In this document: positions 8,418 through 18,951 of the stretch, piece after piece
How the letters are laid out: each line of letters starts with the position of its first letter
Numbering within the stretch: the first letter of the stretch is position 1
NCBI RefSeq assembly: GCF_011045115.1
Contig: NZ_JAAKZG010000001.1
Location: forward strand, 558,001 to 622,000
Direction of reading: 5' to 3'
DNA length: 64,000 nt
Origin: Mesorhizobium zhangyense
GTDB taxonomy: Bacteria; Pseudomonadota; Alphaproteobacteria; Rhizobiales; Rhizobiaceae
The notes under the pieces: generated by a model
The model's database searches: none
Told to the model about the DNA's origin: nothing
The model's input: only the letters and a program-made list of their open reading frames with translations
Translations under genes and position numbers: made by a program

Positions 8418-9793
8418 CACACCAGCATTCCCATCGGGTTTTCGATGTGGCGCTTGAAGGCGGTCAGAAGTTCGGCCCCGAGCGCGCCATCGACGGCGCG
8501 GTGGTCGGTCGAGAGCGTCACCGACATGATGTTGGCGATCTTGATCTCGCCGTTCTTGACCACGGCCCGCTCCTCGCCTGCGCCGATCGCCAGGATGGTG
8601 GCGTGCGGCGGGTTGATGACGGCGGCAAAGTCCTTGATGCCGAACATGCCGAGATTGGAAACCGCCGTCGTGCCACCCTGGAACTCTTCCGGCTTCAGCT
8701 TGCGGTCGCGGGCGCGCTTGGCCAGGTCCTTCATCTCGTTGGAGATGACGGAGAGCGTCTTTTCGTCGGCCTTGCGCACGATCGGCGTGATCAGGCCGCC
8801 GGGGATCGACACTGCAACGCCGACATCGGCATGCTTGTGTTGGACCATGTTCTGCTCGGTCCACGACACATTCGCCGTCGGCACGTCGCGCAGGGCCAGC
8901 GCCATCGCCTTGATGATCAGGTCGTTGACCGACAGCTTGTAGGTCGGCACGTCGCCCTTCTCGGTCTTGCGCATGGGTGCGGCAGCGTTGAGCTGCGCGC
9001 GCAGCGCCAGCAGCGCGTCGAGTTCGCAATCGAGCGTCAGGTAGAAATGCGGGATCGTGGTCTTGGCCTCGACCAGACGCCGCGCGATGACTTTTCGCAT
9101 GTTGTCATGCGGAACGAGTTCGTAGGTTCCCTCGGCGAACAGCTTGAGCACGGCATCGTCCGACATCGCCTTCGGCGCCGGTGCAGCCCCTGCGGGTGCA
9201 GGCGCCTTGGCTTCGGGTGTGGGTTTTGCACCGCCGCCAGCGATCGCTGCTTCCACATCCGCCTTGACCACGCGGCCATGCGGGCCGGTGCCGGCAATAC
9301 CGGCGACATCGACACCGGCATCCTTGGCAATGCGGCGCGCAAGCGGCGAAGCGAAGGGTCGGTCTCCCGACGCCTCGCTCTTTGCAGCGGGCGCTGCTGC
9401 ACCGTTGGTCGCGGGAACCGCCGCTTTTTGAGGTTCAGTCGCAGCGGCCTTGGGTGCCTCGGCCTTTGCCGCTTCCGGCTTTGCTTCTGCCTTCGGCGCC
9501 TCCGCCTTGGCCGGAGCGTCGCCGCCCTTGGCGGCAGCGCCAGCGTCCTCGCCTTCCGCCGCAAGCACGGCGATCAGCGCATTGACCTTCACGCCCTCGG
9601 TGCCAGCCGGAACGACCAGCTTGGCGACCGTGCCCTCATCGACGGCTTCGACTTCCATCGTTGCCTTGTCGGTCTCGATCTCGGCGATCACGTCGCCCGG
9701 CGAAACCTTATCGCCTTCCTTGACCAGCCACTTGGCGAGATTGCCCTCTTCCATCGTGGGCGAGAGGGCCGGCATGGTGATGTTGATCGGCAT
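8417..9793 (-). CDS. pdhC: Pyruvate dehydrogenase E2, dihydrolipoamide acetyltransferase
   Basis: Core subunit of the pyruvate dehydrogenase complex, transferring the acetyl group from lipoyl-lysine to CoA. The 458 residues contain one lipoyl domain (lysine K43 in [10 protein letters not shown]), a long Ala/Pro/Lys-rich linker (about 85-145), a peripheral-subunit-binding domain (FASPLARRIAKDAGVDV, about 148-185), a second linker and the catalytic domain ending with the active-site STDHRAVDGALGAE. It starts 14 bases after pdhB and is coupled to the zinc-ribbon gene. Its lipoyl domain is nearly the same as that of PdhB. Confidence 0.96.
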   Translation of the reverse strand: MPINITMPALSPTMEEGNLAKWLVKEGDKVSPGDVIAEIETDKATMEVEAVDEGTVAKLVVPAGTEGVKVNALIAVLAAEGEDAGAAAKGGDAPAKAEAPKAEAKPEAAKAEAPKAAATEPQKAAVPATNGAAAPAAKSEASGDRPFASPLARRIAKDAGVDVAGIAGTGPHGRVVKADVEAAIAGGGAKPTPEAKAPAPAGAAPAPKAMSDDAVLKLFAEGTYELVPHDNMRKVIARRLVEAKTTIPHFYLTLDCELDALLALRAQLNAAAPMRKTEKGDVPTYKLSVNDLIIKAMALALRDVPTANVSWTEQNMVQHKHADVGVAVSIPGGLITPIVRKADEKTLSVISNEMKDLAKRARDRKLKPEEFQGGTTAVSNLGMFGIKDFAAVINPPHATILAIGAGEERAVVKNGEIKIANIMSVTLSTDHRAVDGALGAELLTAFKRHIENPMGMLV

Positions 9794-9807
9794 AGGCGTC
9801 CTCCCGC

Positions 9808-11196
<1,389 letters not shown>

Positions 11197-11210
11197 GTCC
11201 AGCCCTCCCC

Positions 11211-12254
11211 TTAATGCGTGATGTCGGTGTAGAGCTCGGAAGCATCCGGCTCAGGATCGGTCTGCGCGAATTCGGCCGCATCGGCGACGATGTCGCGCAC
11301 CTCCTTGTCGAGCGCTTTCAGGTCGTCCTCGCTTGCCCACTTCTTTTCGAGCACGCGCGCCTTCACCTGCTCGATCGGGTCATGCTCGGAGCGCATCTTC
11401 TGCACCTCCTCCTTCGACCGGTACTTTGCCGGATCGGACATGGAGTGGCCGCGATAGCGGTAGGTCTGCATCTCAAGGATGATCGGGCCCTTGCCGGAGC
11501 GGCACCATTCGGTCGCGAGATCAGCCGCAGCCTTGACCGCGCGCACATCCATGCCGTCGACCTGGATGCCGGGAATACGGAACGACGCGCCGCGCTGCGA
11601 GAAATCCGTCTCGGCCGAAGACCGGGAAACCGACGTGCCCATGGCGTAGCGGTTGTTTTCGATGATGTAGATCACCGGCAGCTTCCACAGCGAGGCCATG
11701 TTGAAGCTTTCATAGACCTGGCCCTGGTTGGCAGCGCCGTCGCCGAAATAGGTCAGCGAGACATTCTTGTTCTCGCGGTAACGGTTGGCGAAGGCCAGAC
11801 CTGTCCCGAGCGACACCTGCGCACCGACGATGCCGTGCCCGCCGTAGAAATTCTTCTCCTTGGAGAACATGTGCATGGAGCCGCCCTTGCCCTTGGAGTA
11901 GCCCCCACGGCGACCGGTGAGCTCTGCCATCACACCGCGCGGCGACATATCCATGGCAAGCATGTGGGCGTGGTCGCGATAGGCGGTGATCATCTGATCG
12001 CCTTCGATCAACGCCATCTTGAGGCCGGTGACGACCGCCTCCTGACCGATATAGAGATGGCAGAAGCCGCCGATGAAGCCCATGCCGTAGAGCTGGCCGG
12101 CCTTCTCCTCGAAACGCCGCATCAGCAGCATGTCGCGGTAGGCGGCGAGTTCCTGCTCTTTATTGAAATCAACGGGCTTGGGCGCCACCGGCGCGGAATT
12201 CGACTTGCCGTCCGATTTCGATCGAACGGACGCCTTCTTGGCGGCAACAGCCAT
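11211..12254 (-). CDS. pdhA: Pyruvate dehydrogenase E1 alpha subunit
   Basis: Alpha half of E1, which binds thiamine diphosphate and decarboxylates pyruvate. The 347-residue protein shows the TPP motif as [20 protein letters not shown] ending in VIYIIENN, the [18 protein letters not shown] segment, and the [19 protein letters not shown] loop that corresponds to the regulated serine region of eukaryotic E1 alpha. About 35 basic and alanine-rich residues precede the fold. It is the first gene of the pdh cluster. A hairpin stands just upstream of the start (12269-12290). Confidence 0.96.
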   Translation of the reverse strand: MAVAAKKASVRSKSDGKSNSAPVAPKPVDFNKEQELAAYRDMLLMRRFEEKAGQLYGMGFIGGFCHLYIGQEAVVTGLKMALIEGDQMITAYRDHAHMLAMDMSPRGVMAELTGRRGGYSKGKGGSMHMFSKEKNFYGGHGIVGAQVSLGTGLAFANRYRENKNVSLTYFGDGAANQGQVYESFNMASLWKLPVIYIIENNRYAMGTSVSRSSAETDFSQRGASFRIPGIQVDGMDVRAVKAAADLATEWCRSGKGPIILEMQTYRYRGHSMSDPAKYRSKEEVQKMRSEHDPIEQVKARVLEKKWASEDDLKALDKEVRDIVADAAEFAQTDPEPDASELYTDITH

Positions 12255-12268
12255 GCATCACTCCCTGG

Positions 12269-12290
12269 CAATGTCTCTTTTTGGACATTG
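12269..12290 (-). promoter_or_regulatory. Inverted repeat in the pdhA leader
   Basis: CAATGTC (12269-12275) and GACATTG (12284-12290) form a perfect 7-bp inverted repeat with an 8-base centre, 14 bases upstream of the pdhA ATG and just ahead of its ribosome-binding purines. It could be an operator or an RNA hairpin that limits ribosome access. No regulator is encoded next to it, so the role is open. Confidence 0.4.
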
Positions 12291-12411
12291 AGAGGGATGT
12301 GCTTCCCCCTCGAATTGGAATGAGGCTAGCATGCAATTCAACGTTCGGCCATGCGGAAAAATGCATGGCTGGCATGCACGTAACCGACTAGAAACATTGA
12401 AGATATTGATG

Positions 12412-12432
12412 ATTAACCGACTTACGGTTAAT
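12412..12432. repeat. Inverted repeat overlapping the end of ftsB
   Basis: ATTAACCG (12412-12419) and CGGTTAAT (12425-12432) are perfect 8-bp arms around five bases. The element covers the ftsB stop codon and the start of the ftsB-pdhA gap. There is no T-run after it on the minus strand, so it is not a standard terminator; it may be a regulatory site in the pdhA promoter region. Confidence 0.4.
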
Positions 12433-12754
12433 TCGTCTCGTCCGACGAGCGGATGATGGTTATCTCATCAGTATGGGACAGGTTCAACGCCTTGCGCGCC
12501 TGTTCGTCCAGCATATCCTTTTCGAGCGTGCCGTCATGCAGGAGCTGCACCCTGCGCTCAAGCTCGATGCGCTGCGATCTTACAGTATCCAGCTTGGCCT
12601 GCAACTCGACCGTCCGGTCCTGCAGCCGGTACTTGGAGTAGATGCCGAATTCGCCGTGATAGGCATGGAAGCCGAAATAGGACAGGAACAGCACCGCAAG
12701 GGCCGGCACGATGAGCCGGCCGGTTTTTCTTTCTTTGTGCTGACGTGTCCACAT
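12428..12754 (-). CDS. ftsB: Cell division protein FtsB-like (septum formation initiator family)
   Basis: A 108-residue bitopic membrane protein of the FtsB/DivIC family, part of the FtsQLB complex that licenses septal peptidoglycan synthesis. A short basic N-terminus is followed by one membrane helix (LIVPALAVLFLSYFGFHAYHG, about 14-34) and a coiled coil (LQDRTVELQAKLDTVRSQR, about 43-75), then the conserved region around DMLDEQARKALNLSHTDEI. It lies between eno and pdhA, its usual place in alphaproteobacteria. Identity rests on architecture and synteny, since the family diverges fast. Confidence 0.88.
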   Translation of the reverse strand: MWTRQHKERKTGRLIVPALAVLFLSYFGFHAYHGEFGIYSKYRLQDRTVELQAKLDTVRSQRIELERRVQLLHDGTLEKDMLDEQARKALNLSHTDEITIIRSSDETN

Positions 12755-12838
12755 GGCGTAGATTCCTTCTGCCGCTATCTCGCGCCATCATGCTTAATGT
12801 CCGGTTACGAGGTCGAAAAAATCAGTTCCCCGGAACAG

Positions 12839-12867
12839 AAAAAGGCGAGGATCGCTCCCCGCCTTTC
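12839..12867 (-). terminator. Rho-independent terminator of eno
   Basis: On the minus strand a GGCGGGGAGCGATCCTCGCC hairpin is followed at once by five Ts. It lies 31 bases after the eno stop codon and separates eno from ftsB. Confidence 0.8.
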
Positions 12868-12897
12868 CGTGAAAACCAAGCAATGGAAACGAGCCAA

Positions 12898-14214
<1,317 letters not shown>

Positions 14215-14253
14215 TTAGCGGAAGCCCGACAAAAGGCAATCAGAAGGCTGGCC

Positions 14254-15087
14254 TCAGGCCTTGGCGATCCGGTCGAACGCCATCAATCTTTCCAACAATG
14301 CCGGCAGGTCCTTGAGCGGTATCATGTTGGGGCCGTCCGACGAGGTTGAATTGTCCGGGTCCTGATGCGTCTCGATGAACACGCCCGCAACACCGACCGC
14401 GACCGCTGCACGGGCCAGCGTCTCGACAAAGCGGCGCTCGCCGCCCGATGTTGCGCCCTGCCCGCCCGGCTGCTGTACGGAGTGGGTTGCATCAAAGATC
14501 ACCGGCGCGCCGATCTCGGCCATGATCGGCAGCGCGCGCATGTCGGAGACGAGCGTGTTGTAGCCGAAGGAAGCGCCGCGCTCGGTGACCAGCACATTGG
14601 CATTGCCCGAACCGGTGACCTTGGCCACCACGTTCTTCATGTCCCAGGGCGCGAGGAACTGCCCCTTCTTCACATTCACCACCTTGCCCGTATTGGCAGC
14701 GGCAATGAGAAGATCGGTCTGGCGTGACAGGAACGCAGGGATCTGCAGCACATCGACATGCGGCGCGACGATCCGGCATTGTTCTTCGGAGTGCACGTCG
14801 GTCAGCACCGGCAGGCCGAACTCCTTGCGCAAATCGTCGAACACCGGCAGCGCCGCGTCCAGCCCCGCCCCGCGCGTCGAGGACAGCGAAGTGCGATTGG
14901 CCTTGTCATAGCTCGTCTTGTAGACGAGGCCGATGCCGAGCTTCGTCGTCAGCTCCTTGAGTGCGCCAGCCATGTCGAAGGCATGCTGGCGCGATTCGAG
15001 CTGGCACGGCCCGGCAATCAAAGCGAGCGGTGCGTTGTTGCCGAAAACGGCATTGCCGACGGTGACGGTCGAATTCGGCGCGGTCAT
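14254..15087 (-). CDS. kdsA: 3-deoxy-8-phosphooctulonate synthase (KDO-8-P synthase)
   Basis: Condenses phosphoenolpyruvate and arabinose 5-phosphate to KDO 8-phosphate for the inner core of lipopolysaccharide. The 277-residue protein carries LALIAGPCQLESRQHAFDMA at the N-terminus, YKTSYDKANRTS, the VQQPGGQGATSGGERRFVETLARAA segment and IETHQDPDNSTSSDGPNM near the end. The Cys in AGPCQLES and the His/Asp of ETHQDPD suggest a metal-dependent class II type, as inference. It overlaps the glyoxalase-like gene by four bases, and the order pyrG-kdsA-eno is conserved in the class apart from the insertion described here. Confidence 0.96.
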   Translation of the reverse strand: MTAPNSTVTVGNAVFGNNAPLALIAGPCQLESRQHAFDMAGALKELTTKLGIGLVYKTSYDKANRTSLSSTRGAGLDAALPVFDDLRKEFGLPVLTDVHSEEQCRIVAPHVDVLQIPAFLSRQTDLLIAAANTGKVVNVKKGQFLAPWDMKNVVAKVTGSGNANVLVTERGASFGYNTLVSDMRALPIMAEIGAPVIFDATHSVQQPGGQGATSGGERRFVETLARAAVAVGVAGVFIETHQDPDNSTSSDGPNMIPLKDLPALLERLMAFDRIAKA

Positions 15088-15974
15088 GAGAACTCCTCGA
15101 AAGCTAAAATGGCGCCCTGCCCGGCGGCTGGCGTTACGATCAGGCGGCTGCCGCGCCTGTGATAATCCACGGTGTCGGCGATGAACAGCGCTTCCGTCTT
15201 CGCCAGGTCTTTTACGCTGAAGACGATCGCGGCGAGCTGCAGGCTGGATGCGGGCGGGATATCGACACCGAAAGCGGCCTTGAGGCCGGCAGAGTCGGTG
15301 AGCGCGATGGTGGCGTTCGGCAATTCGAACTGAACGCTTTGACTGCTGGCGAGACCGGCTTCAGCTCCGGCTACGACGTTGAAAAAGCCACCATAAGCTG
15401 TCGGATCGGCGCTGACTGCCACGACGCCGACAATGCGCCTTGCACCATTGGCATGGGCCTGCAGCGCAGAGCGGTCGACCTTCGGCGCGTTGACCAGCTC
15501 ACAGGTGAAGAAAAATGTATCCGGCATGTCTGCCTCGGCGGCGAAGGCAAGCCGGAACGAGGCGGTCTCGGCCTTGCCCGAAGCATCGACGAAAGGCCGC
15601 GAGAAATCGAGTCTCGGGCCCGCTGAAACGGCGGCGCGAACAAAAACCGCGTTGTCCGCATCGGCGTCTTCGGTGCCGAACACCAGCGCCGAAAATCCCT
15701 CTTCGCCGTTGCGTTCGCGAAACAGGCGGTCGCGTTCGACGAAGACATTTTGCGCCGTGATCGCTTCATCGACCTTACCGGCATCGCCGATCGCCAGCGG
15801 CTCCAGAAACGTGCCGTCCGAAAAATAGACGCAGGCGTTTTCGGTGCCGAAAGGATGGATGCCGACGGGTGCGACCGTAAAGCCAAGCGCAGCGAGCCGC
15901 TCACGCGCGACGCCGAGATCGGCTGTCGGCAGGACGAGATGGTCAAGCGGACGCGCTTTTGCGGAAATGCTCAT
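15084..15974 (-). CDS. Glyoxalase-like (VOC superfamily) protein
   Basis: A 296-residue protein with a vicinal-oxygen-chelate N-terminal half: RPLDHLVLPTADLGVARERLAALGFTVAP, then GTENACVYFSDGTFLEPLAI, typical of the Glyoxalase_3 family. The second half (from about residue 150) holds a further degenerate copy, with LAAIVFSVKDLAKTEALFI near the end. The substrate is unknown. The stop overlaps the kdsA start (ATGA), so it is the first gene of a two-gene transcript with kdsA, although no LPS role is suggested. The 1.36-kb palindrome-rich gap begins right upstream. Confidence 0.82.
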   Translation of the reverse strand: MSISAKARPLDHLVLPTADLGVARERLAALGFTVAPVGIHPFGTENACVYFSDGTFLEPLAIGDAGKVDEAITAQNVFVERDRLFRERNGEEGFSALVFGTEDADADNAVFVRAAVSAGPRLDFSRPFVDASGKAETASFRLAFAAEADMPDTFFFTCELVNAPKVDRSALQAHANGARRIVGVVAVSADPTAYGGFFNVVAGAEAGLASSQSVQFELPNATIALTDSAGLKAAFGVDIPPASSLQLAAIVFSVKDLAKTEALFIADTVDYHRRGSRLIVTPAAGQGAILAFEEFS

Positions 15975-16109
15975 CGCGCCGCCATGTGCCCGAAAACCGC
16001 CGGCGGTTCAAGCTTTGGGTTTGTTTTGCATTTCGCTCTTCCAGTTCCGGTCTTTGATGATTGGCGAAGGCAGCCCTGACGTCCGGAAACCGGAAACCCG
16101 AGCGAAGCG

Positions 16110-16162
16110 CAGGTTATCCGGGACCGATTGGTCTGAAACCGGAGCTCAGGTTATCCGGGACC
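16110..16162. repeat. 16-bp direct repeat, two copies
   Basis: CAGGTTATCCGGGACC occurs at 16110-16125 and again at 16147-16162, 37 bases from start to start. The bases before each copy (GAAACC..GAG) are also similar, so it is a short tandem duplication in non-coding DNA. Confidence 0.7.
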
Positions 16163-16372
16163 TGTTCCGCATCATCGTCGGGCACGGACCGATCCTGAGG
16201 CTGTTGCAGTCTGCACCGCCGAAGCGCTTTTGCGTTTCGGCATGGATTCCCGACACTCTCCGCTCGTTCCTCGCTCACGAGGTCGAGAATGACGAATTGC
16301 ATTTGGGCTTGTCGCTAATCCCAAGCGTTGGCGGTTTCGCGTTGACGGTTTGCGAAGGCGACCAATAACAAG

Positions 16373-16445
16373 CTCGTCATCCTCGGGTCGCAGCACGAGC
16401 GAAGCGAAGGGCGAGGGTCGCTCTTGCGACGGGGATCCATGCCGG
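16373..16445. repeat. Degenerate extragenic palindrome
   Basis: The stretch from CGTCATCCTCGGGTCGCAG to GGGGATCCATGCCGG, with GAGCGAAGCGAAG in the middle, has the layout of the extragenic palindromes I know from Mesorhizobium-type genomes. A related, weaker copy (GCATGGATTCCCGACACTC ... GAGAATGACGAA) lies at about 16237-16300. Copy number elsewhere in the genome cannot be seen. Confidence 0.5.
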
Positions 16446-16609
16446 AACATCGATGAAGCCGCTGCGGTGCAGAACTGCCGAACCTGAAGCTCGCGAATTG
16501 GGGGAAAGATTTCCACCCAATTTCCCGCCAATCCATTGTTTTCCCTCACCCCACACATTTTTTCACGCCCGATCTATCCACACCCCAAAACACCGCCTGC
16601 ATAATCCCC

Positions 16610-16945
16610 CCATCGCTCCTACGGGACCGGGTCTGGAACCGGGATCAAGGGGGAGTGGCGGTGACCTCCCGCCCTGGTGTGGTAGCCAGGGACCCGAGGG
16701 CCCGACACAGGCCGGCGTCCTGCGGCCGCATGCCCTGGCTGGAAGCTGCAAGTGAAAACCTGTGGCGAAAAGATCAAGGGCAGATCGCGCAGGATGCGGA
16801 GAACCCGCGGCGTCTTGTCCATGGAATGTACATGGAGCGGGCGTTGTGACCGGCCGATTTCGGGACAGATACCGAGCGGGGCGCGGAAGCTGCGCCACGT
16901 ACTACATATTAGGAAGGCACGGCCAAGCGCCCCGCTTCCCAAGTT
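16610..16945 (+). ncRNA. Candidate structured RNA of unknown family
   Basis: This stretch carries several strong local stems without a coding frame: GGGAG/CTCCC around a GGCGGTGA-type loop near 16650-16670, CCCTGG/CCAGGG around 8 bases near 16673-16691, TCCATG/CATGGA around 7 bases (16818-16836), and a perfect 10-bp stem AGCGGGGCGC (16875-16884) with GCGCCCCGCT (16927-16936). A CATAAT box near 16600 could serve as a -10 element. It does not match RNase P, SRP, tmRNA or 6S features that I know. The strand is a guess. It may instead be a decayed repeat. Confidence 0.3.
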
Positions 16946-17006
16946 CTTTGACAATGGTCAGACGGTGAAAACCGGGCGTGGCGATGATGAAGCGCGCCAC
17001 AGTATT

Positions 17007-17144
17007 CTCCCCCCTTGAGGGGGAGATGGCTGCAAAGCAGCCAGAGGGGGTCGCTGCGGCAGCGCTCGGCACAAAAAGAACGTCGAGCACTGCCGCGGCG
17101 ACCCCACCCGGCCCTACGGGCCACCCTCCCCTCAAGGGGGAGGG
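17007..17144. repeat. Long nested extragenic inverted repeat
   Basis: Outer arms CTCCCCCCTTGAGGGGGAG (17007-17025) and CTCCCCTCAAGGGGGAG (17126-17142) are near-perfect complements. Inner arms at 17046-17068 and 17084-17105 pair over about 20 bases (GGGGTCGCTGCGGCAG with CTGCCGCGGCGACCCC). The result is one long hairpin of about 138 bases. This is the style of the high-copy palindromic repeats of Mesorhizobium and its relatives. Confidence 0.75.
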
Positions 17145-17283
17145 AGACGCCGACTCACCCAAATCCACAAGGCCAAATTCATGACCACCGAAGACAACAA
17201 TCATCGTTCGCGTTGAATATCTTTCGCCCAAAAGCCGGCCAATGAATTGATTGCCGCTTCCCCTGCGGAAGGCCTAACCTGTC

Positions 17284-17313
17284 CAGTTAACGTCCGGGGG
17301 CGGGCGTTAACTG
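17284..17313 (+). promoter_or_regulatory. Palindromic element in front of the NCS1 permease gene
   Basis: CAGTTAACG (17284-17292) and CGTTAACTG (17305-17313) are perfect 9-bp arms around a purely C/G/T 12-base loop (TCCGGGGGCGGG). The element ends right at the GAGAGGGG ribosome-binding site of the permease, whose ATG is at 17330. It could be an operator for a repressor of purine or hydantoin uptake, or an RNA hairpin that controls translation. Confidence 0.5.
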
Positions 17314-17329
17314 AGAGGGGAATTTCAAC

Positions 17330-18787
17330 ATGACCATAAAAGGCGCATCGCCCGATTTATACAATGAGGATCTTGCCCCGGCAAAGGTCCGAAACTGGGG
17401 ACCGTTTTCGATCTTCAACGTCTGGACGTCGGACGTTCACAGCCTGTGGGGCTATTATCTCGCCGCCAGCCTGTTTCTGTTCTGCGGCGGCTTCGTCAAC
17501 TTCATCATCGCCATCGGCATCGGCTCGCTGATCATCTACGTGCTGATGAACATGATCGGCTATGCCGGCATGAAGACCGGCGTGCCCTACCCGGTTCTGG
17601 CTCGTGCTTCCTTCGGCATATGGGGCGCCAACGTCCCTGCAATTGTGCGGGCTATCGTCGCCTGCTTCTGGTATGGCGCACAGACGGCAGCCGCTTCCGG
17701 CGCAATCGTGGCGCTGCTGATCCGCAACGAAAGCATGCTTTCCTTTCACCAGAACAGCCACATGCTCGGCCATTCAACGCTGGAGGTCATCTGCTTCGTC
17801 ATCATCTGGGCGCTGCAACTGCTGATCATTCAACGCGGCATGGAGACGGTGCGCCGCTTCCAGGATTGGGCCGGACCGGCTGTGTGGGTCATGATGCTGA
17901 TCCTCGCCATATATCTCTGCGTAAAGGCCGGCACTTTCGCCATCACCAGCGATATTCCGATGGATGTGCTTCTGGAAAAAACCAAGGACGCAGGCGTGCC
18001 CGGCGTTCCCGGTTCGTGGACATCACTGTTTGCAGTGGCGGCGATCTGGGTGACCTACTTCTCGGCACTCTATCTCAACTTCTGCGACTTCGCCCGCTAT
18101 TCGCCGGACAAGGCTTCGTTGCGGAAGGGCAATATCTGGGGCCTGCCGATCAACCTGATCCTGTTCTCGCTGGTTGCCGGCGTCACCACCATCGCCGCCT
18201 ATGACGTCTACGGCGAAGTGCTGCTGCATCCCGACCAGATTTCGGCCAAGTTCGACAGCTGGTTCCTCGCGATGCTCGCTGCGCTGACCTTTGCGGTAGC
18301 GACCCTCGGCATCAATGTGGTGGCAAACTTCGTCTCGCCGGCCTTCGACTTTTCCAACGTCTTCCCGCGTCAGATCGACTTCAAGAAGGGCGGCTATATC
18401 GCGGCGCTGATCGCACTGGTGCTCTACCCGTTCGCACCGTGGGAAGGCAACGCGGCGACCTTCGTCAACATCATCGGCGCGACGATGGGTCCGATCTTCG
18501 GCGTCATGATGGTCGACTATTACCTGATCCGTAAAAGCGAAGTCGACGTGGAGGCGCTTTACCGCGAGAATGGTGAATTCCGCTTCCAGAGCGGCTGGCA
18601 CGTCAACGCCTTCATAGCGGCCGGCATCGGCGCGCTGTTCTCGTCGATCCTGCCGAACTTCACCAACTGGCTGCCGTCATGGTGGGGCGTCTATGGCTGG
18701 TTCTTCGGCGTGGCGATCGCCGGCGTGATCTATTACGTGCTGCGCTCGGCAGCAGTCAGCGCCGGCGCGAAGACGGCGAAGGCGTAA
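17330..18787 (+). CDS. NCS1 family nucleobase/hydantoin-type permease
   Basis: A 485-residue inner-membrane symporter of the nucleobase:cation symporter 1 family, which imports cytosine, purines, allantoin or hydantoins with protons or sodium. The N-terminal NEDLAPAKVRNWGPFSIFNVW, the first helix pair (LWGYYLAASLFLFCGGFV), GVPYPVLARASFGIWGANVPAIVRA and FGVMMVDYYLIRKSEVDVEALY are family hallmarks; about 12 helices are expected. The substrate cannot be decided, and no catabolic gene is adjacent. It is the only plus-strand gene between ispDF-cinA and ppiD, with a strong GAGAGGGG site and the palindrome at 17284-17313 upstream. It looks inserted between pyrG and kdsA. Confidence 0.9.
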   Translation: MTIKGASPDLYNEDLAPAKVRNWGPFSIFNVWTSDVHSLWGYYLAASLFLFCGGFVNFIIAIGIGSLIIYVLMNMIGYAGMKTGVPYPVLARASFGIWGANVPAIVRAIVACFWYGAQTAAASGAIVALLIRNESMLSFHQNSHMLGHSTLEVICFVIIWALQLLIIQRGMETVRRFQDWAGPAVWVMMLILAIYLCVKAGTFAITSDIPMDVLLEKTKDAGVPGVPGSWTSLFAVAAIWVTYFSALYLNFCDFARYSPDKASLRKGNIWGLPINLILFSLVAGVTTIAAYDVYGEVLLHPDQISAKFDSWFLAMLAALTFAVATLGINVVANFVSPAFDFSNVFPRQIDFKKGGYIAALIALVLYPFAPWEGNAATFVNIIGATMGPIFGVMMVDYYLIRKSEVDVEALYRENGEFRFQSGWHVNAFIAAGIGALFSSILPNFTNWLPSWWGVYGWFFGVAIAGVIYYVLRSAAVSAGAKTAKA

Positions 18788-18796
18788 GTCGCCTTT

Positions 18797-18940
18797 CCTT
18801 CTCCCCTTGTGGGAGAAGGTGCCTGAACGAAGTGAAGGCGGATGAGGGGTGTTGGACGGAGCGCTAAGCTGGAACACCCCTCATCCGACCTCCCCTTCGC
18901 AAGCTCAGGGTCGGCCACCTTCTCCCACAAGGGGAGAAGG
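18797..18940. repeat. Nested extragenic inverted repeat between convergent genes
   Basis: A perfect 25-bp outer inverted repeat (18797-18821 with 18916-18940; core CTTCTCCCCTTGTGGGAG) encloses a perfect 15-bp inner one (CGGATGAGGGGTGTT at 18839-18853 with AACACCCCTCATCCG at 18873-18887). It fills nearly the whole gap between the convergent permease and pyrG genes, where it may act as a two-way transcription barrier. The CCCCTCATCCG and CTTCTCCCC modules are typical of repeats in Mesorhizobium-like genomes. Confidence 0.85.
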
Positions 18941-18951
18941 AAGAGCTGCAG

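Larger units (their letters stand above)
15975..17329. other. Large gene-free, palindrome-rich interval
   Basis: About 1.36 kb between the glyoxalase-like gene and the NCS1 permease. The short open frames here lack family motifs and have no convincing ribosome-binding sites, so I call none of them. The interval holds a 16-bp direct repeat (16110-16162), two degenerate palindromes (about 16237-16300 and 16373-16445), a hairpin-rich stretch that may be a structured RNA (16610-16945), a long nested inverted repeat (17007-17144) and a symmetric element just before the NCS1 gene (17284-17313). It interrupts the conserved pyrG-kdsA neighbourhood. Confidence 0.75.

Noticed and set aside
16563-16954. 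Two overlapping 111-codon frames on the minus strand in the gene-free interval
   Set aside because: Pro/Arg/Gly-rich in both frames, no ribosome-binding site and no family motif; more likely non-coding, so described as a candidate RNA or repeat.
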